This document shows, piece after piece, positions 17,916-26,700 of a stretch of 64,000 nucleotides of DNA. The notes beneath the pieces were generated by a model, which saw nothing but the letters and a program-made list of their open reading frames with translations, was not told the origin of the DNA and did not search any database. The stretch spans positions 1,893,955 to 1,957,954 of the forward strand of contig CBDESS010000001.1 of the NCBI GenBank assembly GCA_965242605.1, written 5' to 3'. A program made the position numbers and the translations under genes. Positions within the stretch are counted from its first letter, which is position 1. Every line of letters begins with the position of its first letter. The stretch is from JAAXHF01 sp965242605 (GTDB lineage: Bacteria; Desulfobacterota; Binatia; Bin18).

Positions 17916-18797
17916 ATGTCGCAAACGGTCAATTACATCACCCGCATCACCAACAATTATGCTAAGCTCGGCTACAAGCCCTACCACTGGGTCCACAACC
18001 CCGACACGCCGCCGTGGACGCCGCTGGGCAAGCCGCTGTCGGAATGCCGGCTGGGATTGATCGCCTCCGGCGGGCTGTACATGAAGGGCCAGGTCGCCTT
18101 TCACTTCAAAGACGACCTGTCGTTCCGGGCGATTCCCACCGATGTGGATACGCGCGAGCTGCGCACCGCCCACTTTGCCTATGACCAGACCGACGCCCGC
18201 ACAGACCCCAATGTGGTTTTTCCCATTGACCCCCTGCGCCGGCTGGTCAAAGAGGGCGTGGTTGGCGAGCTGGCCGCCCATGCCTATACCTTTATGGGCG
18301 GCATTTATTCGTCCCGGCGGGCGCGGGACGAGCTGGCCCCGCGGCTGACCGAGCGGCTGTTGGCCGAGCGGGTTGACGCCGCGCTGCTGGTTCCGGTTTG
18401 ACCGGTGTGTCATCAGTCCGTGGGACTGATCGCCCGCCACGCCGAGGCCGCCGGCATCCCGACCCTGAGCATGGGCAGCGCCCTGGACATCATGCGGGCG
18501 GTGAGGCCGCCGCGGGCCGCCTTTGTCGATTTTCCCCTGGGCCATACCACCGGCGAGCCGCATCAGCCTGCCCTCCAGCGTGCCATTCTGCTCGAGGCGC
18601 TGGACGGCTTCACGTCCCTGACCGTGCCGGGCGGCATCAAGCTCCTGCCCTTCCGCTGGTCGCAGGGAGACGGCTGGAAAGAGACCGCTTCAAACGACGG
18701 CGACACCCGCACCGAGCGCCACGACACGCCGCAGTACCAGTTGGAAGAAGACCGTCAGTTAGCCGAACGAGACGGCTGTGGGACCTGTTCGGTCTGA
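17916..18797 (+). CDS. GrdB-like selenoprotein B family protein with in-frame UGA (Sec162)
   Basis: The glycine/sarcosine/betaine reductase B-like frame starts at ATG 17916 behind GGAGG and runs through TGA at 18399-18401 to a real stop at 18797, giving 293 residues. N-terminal family features include LGLIASGGLYMKGQVAFHF and TAHFAYDQTDARTDPNVVFP. The residues around the TGA read LLVPV-U-PVCHQSVGLIARH, a U-x-x-C redox motif that some family members carry as CxxC. An 8-bp perfect hairpin with a GTG loop lies 10 nt after the UGA, as a bacterial SECIS should. The C-terminus ends in CGTC, a second thiol pair. A substrate cannot be assigned; no selA, selB, selC or selD is in the window. The alternative is a simple nonsense mutation. 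Confidence 0.78.
18399..18430 (+). promoter_or_regulatory. Candidate bacterial SECIS element
   Basis: The UGA at 18399-18401 is followed by ATCAGTCC (18412-18419), loop GTG (18420-18422) and GGACTGAT (18423-18430), an uninterrupted 8-bp stem. The loop begins 18 nt after the UGA and contains GU, matching the known geometry of SelB-bound bacterial SECIS hairpins (small apical loop with an early G, about 16-37 nt from the UGA). Confidence 0.7.
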
Positions 18798-18813
18798 AGG
18801 AGGACGGGAGAAG

Positions 18814-19794
18814 ATGCGTGAGATGAGCAAAACGGTACTGGGCATAGGTGTAGCCCTGGCCGGCCTGCTGGTACTGGCCGGTGTGGTGCGGGCTGACGGC
18901 GACCGCCGCGGCTTCTATGCAGGGGCGGAGCTGGGCCTGGCCGACGCCCTGTCTTCGGATTCCTTTCTGTCGGGCATCAGCCACCCGACGCGCTGCGATA
19001 CCCTGTTGTACGCCGACCCGAGCCACGCCCCCCAAGACGCCGGCTGCACGACTCGGCAAGCGAGAACAATCTACACCACCGATTTTGATCCGGGCCTCGG
19101 CTTTGCCGGGGCGGTCAGCGCCGGCTACGCCCTGGAGGCCGGGCCGCGCGTTGAGCTCGAATACCTGTACCGAAACCAGGGCGGCGACGCTTCAACCCTG
19201 CCGGCGGCCCGGGGCAATGAGACGACCCAGACCAAGGCGAACGAGTGGCTCAGGTCGCCGTCGGCCCGTATTGACAACTTTCATAGCCACCAGGTCTTTC
19301 TGAATGCCTACTATGACTTTGTCAACGCCTCGCGCTGGACGCCGTATCTGGGGGCCGGCATTGGCTGGAGCCGGACGAGTACGCGCTACAGCAACCAATT
19401 CCTGCGCAAGACGGTCAGCGCGGGCTATCTGGATGCGTTCCGGTCAACCCTCAGCGCGGACCACCTGGCCCACTTCAGGCAGGTCGGGCTTGACCCGGAC
19501 GAGGTGGCGCGGGCCGCGGCCGGCACGAGCAGCTCTTTGAGCGGTCGGCTGACCGACGATCTGTTCGGCTTTCAACTGCTGGCCGGCCTTGATTACGCCC
19601 TGGGCGAGCGGACCTCGATCGGGCTGAAGGTGCGCTGGGCCAGGTTTGAGGACATGATGGATGGCGCGGTCTGGGATGTGGTCCGCAACCACGCCCCGGT
19701 GCTGGCCGACGGCAAGACCCCCTACAAGGTCAGGATCAAGACCGACACCATCCAATACTGGGCCGTGACCTTTGGCCTGAAATACCATTTTTAG
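18814..19794 (+). CDS. Outer-membrane beta-barrel protein
   Basis: A 326-residue exported protein. AAGGAGG at 18797-18803 precedes ATG 18814. The N-terminal signal peptide (hydrophobic residues about 8-26, ending VVRADG) is followed by alternating amphipathic strands such as GFYAGAELGLA, RVELEYLYRN, WTPYLGAGIGWS and TSIGLKVRWARF. The chain ends in phenylalanine (VTFGLKYHF), the usual signal for BAM-mediated insertion. Two cysteines in a loop (residues about 66-84) could form a disulfide. It resembles OmpA/OmpW-type small barrels; the cargo is unknown. Confidence 0.8.
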   Translation: MREMSKTVLGIGVALAGLLVLAGVVRADGDRRGFYAGAELGLADALSSDSFLSGISHPTRCDTLLYADPSHAPQDAGCTTRQARTIYTTDFDPGLGFAGAVSAGYALEAGPRVELEYLYRNQGGDASTLPAARGNETTQTKANEWLRSPSARIDNFHSHQVFLNAYYDFVNASRWTPYLGAGIGWSRTSTRYSNQFLRKTVSAGYLDAFRSTLSADHLAHFRQVGLDPDEVARAAAGTSSSLSGRLTDDLFGFQLLAGLDYALGERTSIGLKVRWARFEDMMDGAVWDVVRNHAPVLADGKTPYKVRIKTDTIQYWAVTFGLKYHF

Positions 19795-19854
19795 CAAGCC
19801 GGCTTGGCGAAGCTGGGTTTTCAAGAGAGGCCAGAGCACCCCGACGGAGGTAGA

Positions 19855-20736
19855 ATGAGGGACGAAATAGCCGATCACCGAGCACAATACGGCGGGCCGT
19901 GGACCATGAAGAAGTTGGAGATACTGGAAAAGTATCTGGACGCCTATACGACCGCACTAAAAAAGCAGCCGTTCAAGCTGCTCTACATTGACGCCTTCGC
20001 CGGTACCGGTTCCCTGGAGCTCGGTCAAGACGATCAGGATGCCAAGGACCTCCTGCACGGTTCGGCAAGAAGAGCAGCCAGCATTGAGGACAAACCGTTT
20101 GACAAACTGATTTTTGTTGAAAAAGACCCGGAACGATGCGCTGAATTGGAGAAGCTGAGAAGAGCTCACTCCAATAGAAATATCCAGATTGAGAATTCGG
20201 ATGCAAACGATTTTCTGAGGAATCTTCAGCTCGATCGGAAACAGTGGCGCGGCGTCCTTTTTCTTGATCCATTCGGTACACAAGTTGAATGGTCCACCAT
20301 TGAAACGGTGGCGAGTTTTGAGGCTCTGGATACCTGGATTCTCTTCCCGGTATCCGCAATATCACGTATGCTGCCCAAGTTGAAGCAACTTGATGATATT
20401 GCAGAGAAATGGGGCACCAGGCTGACAAAGGTGTATGGCGATGAAAGCTGGCTAGAGCTGTACCGCGAAAGCCAGGATCGGCCTCTATTTGATGACTCCC
20501 CCGAGCATGAGAGGACCCCCGGCGTTGACGAGTTTCTCGAAATCTACAAGAACAGATTAGCTGGCTTGTTCGGTCGCAGGTTTCTCAAGGAATCCCAAAC
20601 CTTAAGGAACTCCAGGAAGGCTCCATTGTTCGAATTCTTGTTCTGCGTTGGCAATGATGCGGGAATTCGCCTCGCGAAATCTATAGCTCAACATATCTTG
20701 GAGCATCTAAGCGAGGGCGATCTACTCCACAATTGA
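19855..20736 (+). CDS. tcmP: Three-Cys-motif partner protein TcmP
   Basis: The 293-residue sequence matches the TcmP family: GGPWTMKKLEILEKYLDAY at the start, a Rossmann-like YIDAFAGTGSLELG (about residue 50), FVEKDPERCAELEKL and a methyltransferase-like VLFLDPFGTQVEW. GGAGG lies 4 nt before ATG 19855. The family is defined by its genetic pairing with a phage Gp37/Gp68-type three-Cys protein, and that partner overlaps its 3' end here. The base composition is less GC-rich than that of neighbouring genes, which suggests horizontal transfer. The biochemical role is not established; methyltransferase-like chemistry is inferred from the fold motif. Confidence 0.85.
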   Translation: MRDEIADHRAQYGGPWTMKKLEILEKYLDAYTTALKKQPFKLLYIDAFAGTGSLELGQDDQDAKDLLHGSARRAASIEDKPFDKLIFVEKDPERCAELEKLRRAHSNRNIQIENSDANDFLRNLQLDRKQWRGVLFLDPFGTQVEWSTIETVASFEALDTWILFPVSAISRMLPKLKQLDDIAEKWGTRLTKVYGDESWLELYRESQDRPLFDDSPEHERTPGVDEFLEIYKNRLAGLFGRRFLKESQTLRNSRKAPLFEFLFCVGNDAGIRLAKSIAQHILEHLSEGDLLHN

Positions 20737-21457
20737 GTGGACCCAGGCGACCTGGAATCCGGTCACCGGATGCACAAAAATCAGCCTGGGGTGCAAGCAC
20801 TGCCACGCCGAGTGCCTGGCAGGCAGGCTGCGGGCGATGGGAGTCCAGAAATACCGCGCTGGCTTTGCCGTCCGCACGCACACCGCTGTGCTCTACATCC
20901 CCGTGCGCTGGCGGAAGCCGCGCTTCGTCTTTGTCAATTCCATGTCCGACCTGTTTCACCAGTCTGTCCCGCCACCCTTTACTGAGGCGGTGTTCACGGT
21001 CATGAACCGCGCCTCGGGGCACACGTTTCAGGTCCTCACCAAATGCTCGAGCCGGGTGGCGCGGCTGGAGCGCCGGCTGTCCTGGGTGCCGAACATCTGG
21101 CTCGGAACCAGCATCGAATCCGCGCGGTGGCTGGACCGGCTCGCCCGGCTCACGGACACCGGTGCCCACACGAAGTTTCTCTCGCTTGAGCCCTTGCTCG
21201 GACCGCTTCCCCAGCTGCCACTCGATGGGATCGACTGGGTCATCGTCGGTGGTGAATCTGGACCGGGCGCACGACCGATGGAAGCCGACTGGGTGCGGGA
21301 TATCCGGGACGCCTGTCTGCGCGACGCCATGCCGTTCTTCTTCAAGCAGTGGGGCGGTCGGACGCCGAAAGCCGGCGGCCGGCTCCTGGACGGCCGAGAG
21401 TATAGCGAGATGCCCGGGTCAGCGTTCGCGCTTTTTGAAAAAGGAGAGCAGCGATGA
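20720..21457 (+). CDS. Phage Gp37/Gp68 family (DUF5131) three-Cys-motif protein, no canonical start
   Basis: The family N-terminus STIEWTQATWNPVTGC and the three-Cys stretch CTKISLGCKHC are encoded from about 20726, overlapping tcmP. The frame is closed by TAA at 20708, and the codons between that stop and the motif include no ATG, GTG or TTG. Possible starts are ATC 20720 or ATT 20732; the first ATG (20837) would delete the three-Cys motif. From 20720 the protein has 245 residues, the full family length. Later motifs include FVNSMSDLFH, WLGTSIES, WVIVGGESGPGARPM and FFFKQWGG. The cysteines suggest a metal or Fe-S site. It works with TcmP by family association; the function is unknown. Confidence 0.75.
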   Translation: MYSTIEWTQATWNPVTGCTKISLGCKHCHAECLAGRLRAMGVQKYRAGFAVRTHTAVLYIPVRWRKPRFVFVNSMSDLFHQSVPPPFTEAVFTVMNRASGHTFQVLTKCSSRVARLERRLSWVPNIWLGTSIESARWLDRLARLTDTGAHTKFLSLEPLLGPLPQLPLDGIDWVIVGGESGPGARPMEADWVRDIRDACLRDAMPFFFKQWGGRTPKAGGRLLDGREYSEMPGSAFALFEKGEQR

Positions 21458-21672
21458 AAACAGCCATCTTTCTGGCTAGCGCCGCTCTCTTCCTCTTGTC
21501 GGAAGGGAAATCCTTGTTGCCTTCCTGGCTTACAACTGCTCTACCAGCTTTTCGACTTCGCTCCATTCGACAATCGGGGTCAGACGGCGCTTTTCAATCA
21601 GGCCGCTGGAGACGATTTTGCCGAAGACCTGGAAGGTCGAGGTGTGGTCGGGAATGTCTACCAGAAAGATGA
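21454..21672 (+). pseudogene. Truncated start of an exported protein gene
   Basis: A GGAG Shine-Dalgarno precedes ATG 21454, which overlaps the previous stop as ATGA. The first residues, MKTAIFLASAALFLLSEG, look like a signal peptide. After about residue 22 the frame becomes the antisense of the next gene and ends at 21672 without recognisable domains. I read it as the 5' end of a third gene of the tcmP cluster, cut off by a rearrangement near 21520. Confidence 0.35.
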
Positions 21673-21838
21673 CCTTGGGCTCTTCGTTGGAAAACCACGG
21701 GCCGCCGGCAAAGCGGACTTCCTGGGGCGCGCCGACTGAGGCCGGGCTTTTGGCCGCGGCACCAATGAGCCTGCTAAACTCCTTCATCCGCTCGGGGCTG
21801 GGGTCTTTGAGCCATACTTCGTCAAGATAGAGTGCCAT
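21530..21838 (-). CDS. Small hypothetical protein, ferredoxin-like/DUF3303-like
   Basis: A 102-residue protein with a strong AAAAGGAGG five nt before its ATG at 21838, so it is probably real. The pattern FAGGPWFSNEEPKVIFLVDIPDHTS… then …IEKRRLTPIVEWSEVEKLV suggests an alpha-beta barrel of about 100 residues like DUF3303 proteins. No catalytic motif is seen and the function is unknown. It is the last gene of the minus-strand run gltB-gltD-grx. Confidence 0.6.
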   Translation of the reverse strand: MALYLDEVWLKDPSPERMKEFSRLIGAAAKSPASVGAPQEVRFAGGPWFSNEEPKVIFLVDIPDHTSTFQVFGKIVSSGLIEKRRLTPIVEWSEVEKLVEQL

Positions 21839-21879
21839 GCTTTCCTCCTTTTTTGTAAAAAGTGCCTGACATGCGGCCG

Positions 21880-22134
21880 TTAGTCTGTCAGCAGTTCGTC
21901 AAGCTTGCAGGACCTCTCCAGCTCGTTCAACTCGGAGAAGCCGCCGACTGATTGGTCGGCAATAAAAATCTGCGGCACGGTGTGCTGGCCGGAGCGTTCG
22001 CTGAGTTCCTGGCGCAGGGCCGGGTTGCCGGTGGCGTCAATCTCTTCAAACGGCACGTTTTTTTTGGTCAGCAAAGATTTAGCCGCGGTGCAGTAGGGGC
22101 AAAACAGGGTGGTGTATATGGTGACTGGTTTCAT
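21880..22134 (-). CDS. grxC: Glutaredoxin 3
   Basis: An 84-residue dithiol glutaredoxin. The start is ATG 22134 (MKPVTIYTTLFCPYC) with GGGAGAAG upstream; an in-frame extension of 16 codons is less likely. The active site is C12-P-Y-C15, with TVPQIFIADQSVGGFSEL forming the cis-proline and glutathione-binding region. It reduces protein and glutathione mixed disulfides in the cytoplasm. It lies downstream of gltD. Confidence 0.93.
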   Translation of the reverse strand: MKPVTIYTTLFCPYCTAAKSLLTKKNVPFEEIDATGNPALRQELSERSGQHTVPQIFIADQSVGGFSELNELERSCKLDELLTD

Positions 22135-22207
22135 GGCTTCTCCCGTCCTGTGTGTCTTGGGGGTGTTCTGGTTGTACGCCATGGGCCGGGCGGACTCAAG
22201 GGGCGGC

Positions 22208-23692
22208 TCAGGGCAGGTTGGTGCTGCCCATCAGGTAGCGGTCGCACTCGCGGGCGGCACCACGGCCTTCATGGAGTGCCCACACGACGAGGCTTTGGCC
22301 ACGGCGCGCGTCGCCGGCGGCGAATACTCCCTTGAGGCTGGTGGCGTAGCTGCCGTGCTCGGCGTTCACGTTTGAGCGGCCGTCACGCTCCACGCCCAGC
22401 TCTTTGAGGATGGAGTCTTCCGGCCCCAGAAAACCCATGGCCAGCAGCACGAGGTCGGCCGGCCAGACTTTTTCGGTGCCGGGGATATGCTTGGGAATGA
22501 AGGTGCCCTTGTCGGTCCTGGTCCACTCGACCTGAACGGTGTGGAGTTCTTTGACCTGCCCGTTTTCATCGCCGATAAACTTTTCGGTCTGGATCAGGAA
22601 CACCCGCGGGTCGGCCCCAAACCGGGCCCGGGCCTCTTCCTGGCCGTAATCAACGCGAAAAACCCTGGGCCATTCCGGCCACGGGTTGTCGGCTTGGCGT
22701 TCTGCCGGCGGTCGGGGCAGGATTTCAAACTGGGTCAGGCTTTTGCATTGGTGACGCAGGGAGGTGCCAACGCAGTCGGTGCCGGTATCGCCGCCGCCAA
22801 TGACAATGACGTGCTTGTCGGTGGCCGAGATGTACGCGCCGTCGGCGTGCTTGGAGTCAAGCAGGCTCCTGGTGTTGGCGTGCAGAAACTCCATCGCAAA
22901 GTGAATCCCGGTGAGGCTGCGGCCCTCGATCGGGAAGTTGCGGGGTTTGGTCGCACCGCAGCACAAGACCAGGGCGTCAAACTCCTCACGGAGCTGGACG
23001 GCTGACACGTCGCGGCCAACCGCGGTGTTGGTGACAAAGCGCACGCCTTCCTCAGCCAACTGGTCAACCCGGCGTTGAACCAGACACTTGTCCAGCTTCA
23101 TGTTAGGGATGCCGTACATCAGCAGGCCGCCAATGCGGTCGGCCCGCTCATAGACCGTGACCCAGTGACCGGCCCGGTTGAGCTGGGCGGCGCAGGCCAA
23201 GCCGGCCGGCCCGGAGCCGACCACGGCCACGGTTTTGCCGCTGCGTTTGGTCGGCGGCTCTGGGATGACCCAGCCCTCGGCAAAGCCGTGGTCGATAATT
23301 GAGCACTCGATGTTTTTGATGGTGACCGGCGGGCTGGTGATGCCGAGTACGCACGAGCCTTCGCACGGGGCCGGGCACACCCGGCCGGTGAACTCTGGGA
23401 AATTGTTCGTTTTGTGCAGGCGCTCCAGGGCCTCTTTCCACAGGCCACGGTAGACCAGGTCGTTCCATTCGGGGATGAGGTTGTTCAGCGGACAGCCCGA
23501 GGCCATGCCACTCAGCAGGGTTCCGGTGTGGCAAAAGGGGATGCCGCAGTCCATGCAGCGCCCGCCCTGTTCCTGGAGTGTGTCCGCGGGCAGATGCTGG
23601 TGAAACTCCTGCCAGTCGTCTATCCGTTCCAAGGCGGAACGGTCGGGTGGCAGCTCGCGCTGAAATTCCATAAATCCGGTTGGCTTGCCCAT
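22208..23692 (-). CDS. gltD: Glutamate synthase [NADPH] small subunit
   Basis: The FAD/NADPH subunit that feeds electrons to GltB for reductive transfer of the glutamine amide to 2-oxoglutarate. I set the start at ATG 23692 (MGKPTGFMEFQRELPPDR), giving 494 residues. The N-terminal adrenodoxin-like Fe-S region (GGRCMDCGIPFCH, SGCPLNNLIPEWN) and two Rossmann motifs (VAVVGSGPAGLACAAQL; VIVIGGGDTGTDC) are intact. It lies 31 nt after gltB in the same direction. Confidence 0.96.
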   Translation of the reverse strand: MGKPTGFMEFQRELPPDRSALERIDDWQEFHQHLPADTLQEQGGRCMDCGIPFCHTGTLLSGMASGCPLNNLIPEWNDLVYRGLWKEALERLHKTNNFPEFTGRVCPAPCEGSCVLGITSPPVTIKNIECSIIDHGFAEGWVIPEPPTKRSGKTVAVVGSGPAGLACAAQLNRAGHWVTVYERADRIGGLLMYGIPNMKLDKCLVQRRVDQLAEEGVRFVTNTAVGRDVSAVQLREEFDALVLCCGATKPRNFPIEGRSLTGIHFAMEFLHANTRSLLDSKHADGAYISATDKHVIVIGGGDTGTDCVGTSLRHQCKSLTQFEILPRPPAERQADNPWPEWPRVFRVDYGQEEARARFGADPRVFLIQTEKFIGDENGQVKELHTVQVEWTRTDKGTFIPKHIPGTEKVWPADLVLLAMGFLGPEDSILKELGVERDGRSNVNAEHGSYATSLKGVFAAGDARRGQSLVVWALHEGRGAARECDRYLMGSTNLP

Positions 23693-23723
23693 GTCGGTCA
23701 CCTGCTCCTTTGGTCTGGGGTGC

Positions 23724-26700
23724 TCAGTTGCCGCTGACACGGGCGGCGTCATTCTTGTTCGCCTCAAAGGCGGCCATGACCGCGTCTTCGCCGGCCAGCC
23801 CTTCCCGCTCGGCCCGCCCGATGGCTTCGAGCATACGCTGGTAGTCTTTGGGCATGACCTTTACAAACTTTGCAGCCGCGGTGGTCCACTTGGCCAGCAC
23901 TTGCCGGGCGTGTTCGCTGTGGGTGTAGCCGGCGTGGCGGCGGAGCAGCGCTTCGATCTCGTGCAGCTCGTCAGCGCTGGGGACCTGGAGGGAAACGGTC
24001 CCGAGGTTGCAGTGGTCCTGGAAGTCTCCGGCCTCGTCATAGATGTAGGCGACGCCGCCTGACATGCCAGCCCCGAAGTTCCGCCCGGTCTTGCCCAGCA
24101 CAACAACCCGGCCGCCGGTCATATACTCGCAGCCGTGGTCGCCGACGCCCTCGACAACGGCCCGCACGCCGCTGTTGCGGACGCAGAAACGCTCGCCGGC
24201 CACGCCCCGGATATAGGCTTCGCCGTTGGTGGCCCCGTAGAAGGCGACGTTGCCGATGATGATGTTGTCTTCGGGCCGAAAGGTTGAGCCACGGGGCGGG
24301 TAGGCGATGATTTTTCCCCCCGACAAACCCTTGCCACAATAGTCGTTGGCGTCGCCCTCTAGCTCCAGGGTCATGCCGGGCGGGATAAACGCGCCAAAGC
24401 TCTGGCCGGCTGAGCCGTGCAGGTGAAAGTGGATGTGATCTTCGGGCAAGCCCTCAGGCCCAAACCGTCGGGTCAGCTCACTGCCCAGCATCGTCCCTGC
24501 CACCCGGTCGGTGTTTTTGATCGGCAGGCTGTGTGTGACTTTTTCGCCGCGCTCCAGGGCCGGGGCAGCGAGTTTGAGCAGGGTGGTGTTGTCAAGCGCT
24601 TTGTCAAGGCCGTGGTTCTGGTCAATCTGACAGTAGCGGCCGACCTCCGGGCCGACTTGCGGCTGGTGGAGAATGGCCGAGTAGTCCAGCCCTCTGGCTT
24701 TCCAGTGCTCAACGGCGCGGCGGACTTCGAGCCGGTCGGTCCGCCCGATCATGTCATTCACGCTACGGAAGCCGAGCCGGGCCATAAGCTCGCGCATTTC
24801 CTGAGCGATGAAGCGCATGAAGTTCACCGCGTAGGCCGGGTCGCCCGTGAACTTGTTGCGCAGGACCGGGTTTTGGGTGGCTACCCCAACCGGACAGGTG
24901 TCGAGGTGACACACCCGCATCATGATGCAGCCTAAGGTGACGAGGGCGGTGGTGGCAAAGCCGTACTCTTCTGCGCCGAGCAGGGCTGCTACGACCACGT
25001 CGCGGCCGGTTTTGAGCTGGCCGTCGGTCTCAACTACGATGCGGCTGCGCAGGTCGTTCAGCACCAGGGTTTGATGAGTCTCGGCCACCCCCAGCTCCCA
25101 GGGCAGGCCGGCGTGTTTGATGCTGGTCTGGGGCGAGGCACCGGTGCCGCCATCGTGGCCGCTGATCAAGACCACATCGGCGTGGCCCTTGGCTACCCCC
25201 GCGGCGATTGTGCCGACCCCGACTTCCGATACAAGCTTGACACAGATGCGGGCGCGGTGGTTGGAGTTCTTGAGGTCGTGGATTAGCTGGGCCAGGTCTT
25301 CAATCGAATAGATGTCGTGGTGGGGCGGCGGGGAGATGAGCCCCACGCCGGGCGTGGACAGCCGGACTTTGGCGATCCAGGGGTAGACTTTCCGCCCCGG
25401 CAGCTCTCCGCCTTCGCCCGGTTTTGCGCCCTGGGCCATCTTGATCTGGAGTTCTTGGGCCTGGGTCAGATAATAGCTGGTCACGCCAAAGCGGCCCGAG
25501 GCGACCTGCTTGATCGCACTGTTGCGCGAGTCGCCGTTGGGGTCGGGGGTGTAGCGGGCCGGGTCTTCCCCGCCTTCGCCGGTGTTGCTCTTGCCACCGA
25601 TCCGGTTCATGGCGATGGCCAGGGCTTCGTGGGCTTCTTTACTGATTGAGCCGTAGGACATGGCCCCGGTCTTAAACCGCCTGGTAATGGCTTCGACCGG
25701 CTCAACCTCATTGAGGGGGATGGGTTCGGGGGAGGACTTGAGGCCCAACAGACCGCGCAGCGTGGCCAGCCGCTGGGTCTGGTCGTCAATCAGGCCGGAG
25801 TATGCCTTGAATGTAGCGTAATCGTTGGTGCGGCAGGCTTTCTGGAGCAGATGAACTGTGCGCGGGTTGAACAGGTGGAGTTCGCCATCTTTGCGGTACT
25901 GGTACTGCCCGTAGACCTCAAGGGTCCGACCGTTGACCGGAATCCGGGGAAACGCTTTGGCGTGTTGGCGTTCGGCCTCCTCGGCCACCGCTTCGAGGCC
26001 GGTCCCGCCGACCCGGGACGGGGTCCAGGTAAAATAGCGGTCGATCAGCTCTTGACCCAGACCGACGGCCTCAAAAATCTGGGCTCCGCAGTAGGACTTG
26101 ATGGTCGAGATGCCCATTTTGGACATGACCTTGACCACCCCTTTGACCACGGCTTTTTTATAGCCGGCGACCGCCTTGGCATAGCTGATGTTCTTCAACA
26201 TGCCCTGGCCAATCATGTCGCTCAGGCATTCGTACACCATATACGGACTGAAAGCCTGAATGCCGTAGCCGAGCAGCAGGCAGAAGTGGTGGACCTCACG
26301 CGGCTCGCCGGACTCCAGGATCAGGCCGACCCGCGTTCGGGTTCCGGTCCGAATCAGGTGATGGTGGAGGCCGGACGAGGCCAGCAGGGCCGGGATAGGC
26401 GCATGGTCACGGTCAACGCCCCGATCGGACAGGATGAGAATGGTTGCCCCGTTGGCAATGGCGCGGTCGGCGGCCCGGTACAGGGCTTCCAGGGCCGGCT
26501 CAAGGCCGGCTTTGCCGCCACCGGGCGGAAACAGGATGGGCAGCGTTGCGGCGTGCAGGCCGGCGAGGTCAAGGCGACGCAGCTTTTCCAGTTCGCCGTT
26601 GCTCAGGATCGGGGTTGACAGGCGCAGCTGTCGGCAGCTTGCCGGCTGGGGGTTGAGCAGATTGCCCTCTGAGCCGAGGGTGAGGGTCGTTGAGGTGATG

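Noticed and set aside
18405..18797. Separate gene downstream of the TGA
   Set aside because: It has no start or RBS of its own and is in frame with the upstream part; one selenoprotein explains both halves better.
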